Of a DNA stretch of 11,764 bases, positions 6,877-11,764 are shown piece after piece (positions within the stretch are counted from its first letter, which is position 1; each line of letters begins with the position of its first letter). Location of the stretch: assembly GCA_030152405.1 (NCBI GenBank), contig JASLJL010000135.1, forward strand, positions 1-11,764, given 5' to 3'. Below the pieces are notes generated by a model. It was not told the DNA's origin. It made no database searches and saw only the letters and a program-made list of their open reading frames with translations. The translations under genes were made by a program, and so were the position numbers. This DNA comes from Gordonia sp. (in: high G+C Gram-positive bacteria) (GTDB lineage: Bacteria; Actinomycetota; Actinomycetes; Mycobacteriales; Mycobacteriaceae).

Positions 6877-8214
6877 ATGGATCGCCAACAGGAATTCGTG
6901 CTGCGCACTCTCGAGGAGCGCGACATCCGCTTCGTACGACTGTGGTTCACCGACATCCTCGGTTACCTGAAATCGGTGGCGATCGCTCCGGCCGAACTCG
7001 AGGGAGCGTTCTCCGAGGGCATCGGGTTCGACGGTTCCGCCATCGAGGGCTTCTCGCGCGTCTCCGAGGCCGACACCGTCGCCAAGCCCGATCCGTCGAC
7101 CTTCCAGGTGCTGCCGTGGGTCACTGACGGCCGCCAGCACTCGGCGCGCATCTTCTGCGACATCGCGATGCCCGACGGGACACCGTCGTGGGCGGACCCG
7201 CGCAACGTCCTGCGTCGGCAGCTCAACAAGGCCGCCGACCAGGGATTCACCTGCTACGTCCACCCCGAGATCGAGTTCTTCCTGCTCAAGGACATGCCGG
7301 TCGACGGCACCCCGCCGATCCCGTCGGACAGCGGCGGCTACTTCGATCAGACGTTCCACGACACGGCGCCGAACTTCCGGCGACACGCGATCGAGGCGTT
7401 GGAGTCGATGGGCATCTCGGTGGAGTTCTCGCACCACGAGGGCGCGCCGGGTCAGCAGGAGATCGACCTGCGCTACGCCGACGCGCTGTCGATGGCCGAC
7501 AACGTGATGACGTTCCGCTATCTGATCAAGCAGGTCGCGTTCAATGACGGCGTGCGCGCCACGTTCATGCCGAAACCGTTCAGCGAGCATCCGGGTTCGG
7601 CCATGCACACTCACCTGTCGCTGTTCGAGGGCGACACCAACGCGTTCCACAATCCGGACGATCCGATGCAGTTGTCGGTCGTCGGCAAGCAGTTCATCGC
7701 GGGCATCCTCGAACACGCCAACGAGATGAGCGCCGTCACCAATCAGTGGGTCAACAGTTACAAGCGGCTCATCTACGGCGACGAGGCGCCGACCGCGGCC
7801 ACGTGGGGACGGGCCAACCGGTCGGCCATGGTCCGCGTTCCGCTCTACACCCCGAACAAGGCGTCCTCCCGCCGCGTCGAGGTGCGGAGCCCCGACTCCG
7901 CCTGCAACCCGTACCTGACCTTCGCGGTGCTGCTCGCCGCGGGTCTGAAGGGGATCGAAGAGGGATACGAGCTTCCCGAGGAGGCCGAGGACAACGTGTG
8001 GGCGCTGACGCCCGCCGAACGTCGCGCGATGGGCTACAAGGAGTTGCCGGGCTCCCTGGCCGACGCGCTCACGGAGATGGAGAAGTCCGAGCTGGTGGCG
8101 GAGACCCTCGGTGAGCATGTCTTCGACTACTTCCTGCGAAACAAGTGGTCGGAGTGGGCCGCGTACCGCGGACGGGTGACGCCGTTCGAGCTCGAGAGCT
8201 ACCTGCAACTCTGA
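6877..8214 (+). CDS. glnA2: GlnA2-type glutamine synthetase (type I, non-adenylylated form)
   Basis: A 445-residue class I glutamine synthetase, which joins ammonia to glutamate using ATP. Motifs in order: [10 protein letters not shown] (50-59) with Asp52; EIEFFL with metal ligands Glu131 and Glu133; [12 protein letters not shown] with Glu188 and Glu195; [10 protein letters not shown] (240-249) with His244; NRSAMVRVP (314-322); RVEVRSPD with Glu335. The segment that carries the adenylylated Tyr in E. coli (NLYDLPPE) reads NVWALTPAE, with Trp375 in place of Tyr, so this enzyme should not be a GlnE target at that site. The sequence strongly resembles what I recall of M. tuberculosis GlnA2 (Rv2222c, 446 residues). 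Some actinobacterial GlnA2-like proteins instead glutamylate polyamines, and Ala242 replaces the Gly usual in the canonical motif, so the physiological acceptor is uncertain. It is cytoplasmic and forms an operon with glnE, overlapping by one base. Confidence 0.95.
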   Translation: MDRQQEFVLRTLEERDIRFVRLWFTDILGYLKSVAIAPAELEGAFSEGIGFDGSAIEGFSRVSEADTVAKPDPSTFQVLPWVTDGRQHSARIFCDIAMPDGTPSWADPRNVLRRQLNKAADQGFTCYVHPEIEFFLLKDMPVDGTPPIPSDSGGYFDQTFHDTAPNFRRHAIEALESMGISVEFSHHEGAPGQQEIDLRYADALSMADNVMTFRYLIKQVAFNDGVRATFMPKPFSEHPGSAMHTHLSLFEGDTNAFHNPDDPMQLSVVGKQFIAGILEHANEMSAVTNQWVNSYKRLIYGDEAPTAATWGRANRSAMVRVPLYTPNKASSRRVEVRSPDSACNPYLTFAVLLAAGLKGIEEGYELPEEAEDNVWALTPAERRAMGYKELPGSLADALTEMEKSELVAETLGEHVFDYFLRNKWSEWAAYRGRVTPFELESYLQL

Positions 8215-11200
8215 TGGCGACCATGGGTGGCCGCTCGGCCGTACCGAGTCCGGGCCGTCTCGGGCTGCTCGACGACACCGCTCGCGAGGATCTCGCGACG
8301 CTGGGGTGGTCGAAGCCTGATGCGGTCGATCTGCTGTGGGCGTTGTCGCGGGCCCCGGACGCCGACCTCGCGTTGCGCGCCCTGATCCGCATTCACGACG
8401 TCGAACCGGCCCGCGACTGGGCCGAGCTCGACGCGCTCCTGCGGGCGTCCAAGTCGTTCCGCGGCCGACTGCTGTCGGTGCTGGGCGGGTCCGATGCGCT
8501 GGCCGACCACGTCGTCGCCGACCCGGGGACGTGGCGTCTGCTGATCGACGACGAGATGCCGTCGGCACAGGAGTCGCGCGACGCGCTCCTGGCCGCGGTC
8601 GACGCCGTTCGAGTGGACGGGACGTCGGACGACGACCTGCTGTTCCGGGCTGCCGTCATCGGACCGGACGCCGTCGTCGCCCTGCGGAAGGCGTACCGGG
8701 ATCAGATCCTGATCCTCGCAGCCCACGACCTCGCCGCAACCGTCGAGAACGAACCGGTTCTGTACTTGCCGGAAGTGGGTGGACGCCTCGCCGATCTCGC
8801 GGACGCCGCCCTCACGGCGGCTCTGGCGGTGGCGATCGGCGATGTGGTCGGAGACGCGCCGCTCGACACCCGCCTGGCCGTCGTCGCGATGGGCAAGTGC
8901 GGTGCTCGCGAGCTCAACTACGTGTCCGACGTGGACGTCGTCTTCGTCGCCGAGCCCGCGGACGGGGTGTCCGCCCGCATCGCCGGCGAGATGATGCGCA
9001 TCGGGTCGCAGGCGTTCTTCGACGTCGACGCTGGACTGCGTCCCGAGGGCAAGTCGGGCGCACTCACCCGGACGGTGGAGTCGCATGTCGCGTACTACCG
9101 CCGGTGGGCCAAGACCTGGGAGTTCCAGGCGCTCCTCAAGGCGAGGCCGATGACCGGCGACATGGCGTTGGGGCGCGAGTACACGGCGGCCACGTCGCCG
9201 ATGGTCTGGGACGCCTCCGAACGCGACGACTTCGTGCCCGAGGTTCAGGCGATGCGTCGTCGTGTGGAGTCGCTCGTCCCGGACGAGCACAAGGCCCGCA
9301 ACCTCAAGCTCGGACGTGGCGGACTGCGCGACGTCGAGTTCGCCGTGCAGCTGCTGCAGATGGTCCACGGTCGAGTCGACGCGTCGCTGCGCGTCCAGTC
9401 GACCGTCGACGCCCTCGACGCGCTGACCACGGCCGGTTACATCGGGCGGGACGACGGCGCGAACTTCTCGGCGTCGTACCAGTTCCTCCGACTGCTCGAA
9501 CACCGCATTCAGCTGCAGCGGCTGAGCCGCACCCATCTGCTCCCGGAGCCGGGCGACGAGCAGGCGATGCGATGGCTGGCGCGCGCCGCGCACATCCGCC
9601 CCGAGGGCAGCCAGGACGCGGCGACGGTCCTCCGTCGTGACTTGCGCAAGCAGGTGACCCGCGTCCGCCAACTGCACGAGAAGCTCTTCTACCGTCCGCT
9701 GCTCGACGCCGTCGCGCGTCAAGACAAAGGGCTGCTGCGCCTCACCGACGACTCGGCCAAGCGGCAGCTCGCAGCGCTCGGCTACGCGATACCGGATCGG
9801 GCGCTCGCGCACATCCGGGCGCTCGCTTCGACGCCCGGGCGCACCGGCGCCATCCAGTCGATGATCCTGCCGGGGCTCCTCGAACACATCTCCGACACTC
9901 CCGACCCCGACGCCGGACTGCTGAACTACCGCAAGCTCAGCGAGCAGATGGGGACCACCGACTGGTATCTGCGGCTCCTGCGCGACGACGGCGTGGTTGC
10001 CGAACGCCTGATGCGGGTGCTCGGGACCAGCGAGTACATCGCCGATCTGCTCATGCGGTCGCCGGACGTCATCGCGCTGTACTCGTCGGGCGCCACCGGA
10101 CCCAAGCTGACCGAGGTCGACTCCGCCGACGTCGTCAAAGGGCTGCGTGCGTCGATGCGCCGGGCGTCCGATCTGCCGCGTGCGATCGCCGTCGCCCGTT
10201 CCCATCGGCGAGCCGAGCTGGCGCGTATCGCGTCGGCCGACATCCTCGGGCTGATGACCGTCCAAGAGGTCTGTCGAGCACTGTCGACGGTCTGGGCGGC
10301 GGTGCTCGACGCGTCGCTGGAGAAGGTGATCGAGGAGTCGTTGCAGGGCGCGCCAGCACCCGCACGACTGGCCGTCATCGGTATGGGCAGGCTCGGCGGC
10401 GGTGAGCTCGGATACGGGTCGGACGCGGACGTCATGTTCGTGTGCGATCCCGTGGACGGTGTGGACGAGGCCGATGCCGTCAAGTGGGCTCAGAAGGTGT
10501 GCGAGCAGGTCAGAACGATGCTCGGCACGCCGAGTGCCGATCCGCCGCTCGAAGTCGACATCGGTCTGCGCCCGGAGGGGCGGAACGGGCCGGTCGTCCG
10601 GACTCTGGCGTCGTACGCGGCGTATTACGACCAATGGGCGCAGGCGTGGGAGGTACAGGCGCTCCTGCGCGCTCACACGGTCGCGGGCGACGCCGAGCTC
10701 GGGCTGTCGTTCCTGCACATGATCGACCGGACCCGCTACCCGGCGGGAGGCGTGTCACCCGAGGCGGTCCGCGAGATCCGTCGGATCAAGGCGCGTGTCG
10801 ACTCCGAGCGACTCCCGCGCGGGGCCGATCCGGCGACCCACACGAAGCTCGGCCGCGGTGGGCTCGCCGACGTCGAGTGGACCGTCCAGCTGACGCAGTT
10901 GCGGTACGCGCACGAGTACCCGTCGCTGCACAACACCTCGACGTTGGAGACCCTCGACGCTATCGCCGCCGCCGACCTGGTGCCCGCCGAACAGGTTGAG
11001 ATCCTGACCGACGCCTGGCTCACCGCCACCAAGGCGCGCAACGCATTGGTCCTCGTTCGCGGAAAGCCCGTCGACCAACTTCCGTCGCCGGGTCGTCAGC
11101 TTCGTGCCGTGGCCTACGCGGCGGGGTGGCCGCAGGACGAGGCCCTCGAGTTCCTCGAGCACTACATGCGCGTCACTCGGCGCGCGAAGGCCGTCGTGTT

Positions 11201-11219
11201 GGAGGTCTTCGGGGGCTGA
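8214..11219 (+). CDS. glnE: Bifunctional glutamine synthetase adenylyltransferase/adenylyl-removase
   Basis: A 1001-residue protein (M. tuberculosis GlnE is about 994). It adds AMP to, and removes it from, a tyrosine of glutamine synthetase. Two nucleotidyltransferase modules are present. The N-terminal adenylyl-removing module has [18 protein letters not shown] (227-244) with Asp239 and Asp241. The C-terminal adenylylating module has [20 protein letters not shown] (723-742) with Asp737 and Asp739. Each is followed by the family's LGRGGLxDVE(F/W)xVQ helix, so both halves look intact. I choose the ATG at 8214, which forms TGATG with the glnA2 stop; the upstream in-frame start would lie within glnA2. 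An ATG three codons later is an alternative. There is no clear ribosome site, so translation is probably coupled to glnA2. Because GlnA2 lacks the target Tyr, the likely substrate is GlnA1 outside this window. Confidence 0.97.
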   Translation: MATMGGRSAVPSPGRLGLLDDTAREDLATLGWSKPDAVDLLWALSRAPDADLALRALIRIHDVEPARDWAELDALLRASKSFRGRLLSVLGGSDALADHVVADPGTWRLLIDDEMPSAQESRDALLAAVDAVRVDGTSDDDLLFRAAVIGPDAVVALRKAYRDQILILAAHDLAATVENEPVLYLPEVGGRLADLADAALTAALAVAIGDVVGDAPLDTRLAVVAMGKCGARELNYVSDVDVVFVAEPADGVSARIAGEMMRIGSQAFFDVDAGLRPEGKSGALTRTVESHVAYYRRWAKTWEFQALLKARPMTGDMALGREYTAATSPMVWDASERDDFVPEVQAMRRRVESLVPDEHKARNLKLGRGGLRDVEFAVQLLQMVHGRVDASLRVQSTVDALDALTTAGYIGRDDGANFSASYQFLRLLEHRIQLQRLSRTHLLPEPGDEQAMRWLARAAHIRPEGSQDAATVLRRDLRKQVTRVRQLHEKLFYRPLLDAVARQDKGLLRLTDDSAKRQLAALGYAIPDRALAHIRALASTPGRTGAIQSMILPGLLEHISDTPDPDAGLLNYRKLSEQMGTTDWYLRLLRDDGVVAERLMRVLGTSEYIADLLMRSPDVIALYSSGATGPKLTEVDSADVVKGLRASMRRASDLPRAIAVARSHRRAELARIASADILGLMTVQEVCRALSTVWAAVLDASLEKVIEESLQGAPAPARLAVIGMGRLGGGELGYGSDADVMFVCDPVDGVDEADAVKWAQKVCEQVRTMLGTPSADPPLEVDIGLRPEGRNGPVVRTLASYAAYYDQWAQAWEVQALLRAHTVAGDAELGLSFLHMIDRTRYPAGGVSPEAVREIRRIKARVDSERLPRGADPATHTKLGRGGLADVEWTVQLTQLRYAHEYPSLHNTSTLETLDAIAAADLVPAEQVEILTDAWLTATKARNALVLVRGKPVDQLPSPGRQLRAVAYAAGWPQDEALEFLEHYMRVTRRAKAVVLEVFGG

Positions 11220-11231
11220 GGTTCGACCCAC

Positions 11232-11237
11232 TACCAT
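11232..11237 (+). promoter_or_regulatory. Candidate -10 box for a leaderless lipase gene transcript
   Basis: TACCAT is followed by six bases and the ATG at 11244. It lies in the 24-base gap after glnE. No Shine-Dalgarno is present, and a -35 would fall inside the end of glnE, where none is convincing. Confidence 0.45.
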
Positions 11238-11243
11238 GGTCGG

Positions 11244-11764
11244 ATGCCTCCGCAGACCGTGACCAAACTGATCGGCGGTCTCGTCACCGGTTCCATCCGG
11301 GTGACGCAGAAGGCCACGCAACCGGTCCTCAAGGCCGCGAACGCGGTCGTCCAACGGTTTCCCCGCGAGTTGATCAGTCTCGGCGGCGACGCCGACGACC
11401 CGACCGGCAAAGTGGTCTACGACTTCTTCGCGGGCATCGGGCCGGAACTCGCGCACCCCGGTGGAAGTCTGCCCGGCGCCAACCGGTGGGACGATCCGCT
11501 CGACCCCGCACACCCGGTTCCGGTGGTGCTGGCTCACGGCACCGCGGGCGGCGGGCAGACCAACTGGGGCACTTACGTTCCGCTGCTCACCGAGGCCGGC
11601 TACTCGGTGTTCACGCTCACGTTCGGAGCCATCCCCGGATCGCGGTGGCCGATCTCGGCTCTCGGCGGGATGACGACGATCGAGGAGAGTGCGGCCGAGT
11701 TCGGCGAGTTCGCCGAGCGGGTGATGGCGGCCACCGGCTCCGATCGGATCCACGTCGTCGGACA
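11244..11764 (+). CDS. Class-2-lipase-like alpha/beta hydrolase, 3' truncated by the window edge
   Basis: An open frame of 173 complete codons begins at ATG 11244 and runs off the right edge without a stop. The product opens with a roughly 45-residue amphipathic, basic stretch lacking a clear hydrophobic signal core, then carries an alpha/beta hydrolase fold. HGTAGGGQTNWGTYVPLLTE (about residues 98-117) is the oxyanion-hole strand and turn typical of the bacterial class 2 lipase/triacylglycerol lipase family of Actinobacteria. The sequence ends at RIHVVG, where the family continues with the G-H-S-Q-G nucleophile elbow, so the catalytic Ser lies just beyond the window. An esterase or lipase role is inferred from family only; the substrate and location are unknown. 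The start is supported by a -10 box six bases upstream. It follows glnE in the same direction. Confidence 0.82.
   Translation, partial: MPPQTVTKLIGGLVTGSIRVTQKATQPVLKAANAVVQRFPRELISLGGDADDPTGKVVYDFFAGIGPELAHPGGSLPGANRWDDPLDPAHPVPVVLAHGTAGGGQTNWGTYVPLLTEAGYSVFTLTFGAIPGSRWPISALGGMTTIEESAAEFGEFAERVMAATGSDRIHVVG

Noticed and set aside
6802..8568. A 588-codon minus-strand frame across glnA2 and the start of glnE.
   Set aside because: It crosses two well-supported genes and the promoter gap, and its product has no recognisable fold or motif.
8199..10718. An 839-codon open frame on the minus strand opposite glnE.
   Set aside because: glnE carries both catalytic modules in the opposite direction. 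The antisense product is Arg/His/Val-rich with no motif; it is a codon-bias shadow.
11236..11262. An eight-residue upstream open frame (MVGCLRRP) overlapping the lipase start.
   Set aside because: It has no ribosome site and its ATG overlaps the -10 box; if transcription begins at 11244 it is not even transcribed.

Overview
The window is high-GC DNA densely packed with housekeeping genes. It looks like chromosomal core sequence from an actinobacterium of the Mycobacteriales, Gordonia- or Williamsia-like by gene content (an inference; I cannot assign a genus). The clues are GC-rich third codon positions, GTG starts, a class A RNase P RNA, a CYTH-CHAD protein of the Mycobacterium tuberculosis Rv2226 type, and a glnA2-glnE pair facing away from panB, as remembered from the M. 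tuberculosis Rv2220-Rv2229c region.

Layout. Positions 14-1421 (+) hold a coiled-coil/zinc-ribbon protein overlapping a histidine phosphatase. In M. tuberculosis that phosphatase is the C-terminal half of an RNase H fusion; here the RNase H half is absent. Positions 1461-1880 (+) hold rnpB, the RNase P RNA. Positions 1882-6687 are all on the minus strand and read panB, pip (prolyl aminopeptidase), CYTH-CHAD protein, RNB-domain exoribonuclease, with gaps of 7 to 43 bases. The last gene stops one base from the end of rnpB, so the two transcripts converge with no space between them. The 189-base region 6688-6876 is the divergent promoter region. Positions 6877-11219 (+) hold a GlnA2-type glutamine synthetase and, overlapping by one base, the GS adenylyltransferase/adenylyl-removase glnE. 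From 11244 a class-2-lipase-like alpha/beta hydrolase runs off the right edge.

How the parts relate. The left part carries nucleic-acid processing functions (zinc ribbon protein, RNase P RNA, RNB exonuclease). The minus-strand group mixes pantothenate synthesis, proline-peptide cleavage and possible triphosphate/polyphosphate binding. The right part concerns nitrogen assimilation. GlnA2 itself has Trp where an adenylylatable synthetase has Tyr, so GlnE presumably acts on a GlnA1 outside the window.

The most coherent signal beyond the genes is transcriptional: four of the eight protein starts (RNB, pip, glnA2, lipase) have a TANNNT -10 box 6-7 bases before the ATG and no Shine-Dalgarno, indicating leaderless mRNAs. 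I found no mobile element, CRISPR array, phage gene, tRNA or new multi-gene system; this is an ordinary core region with a few notable details.
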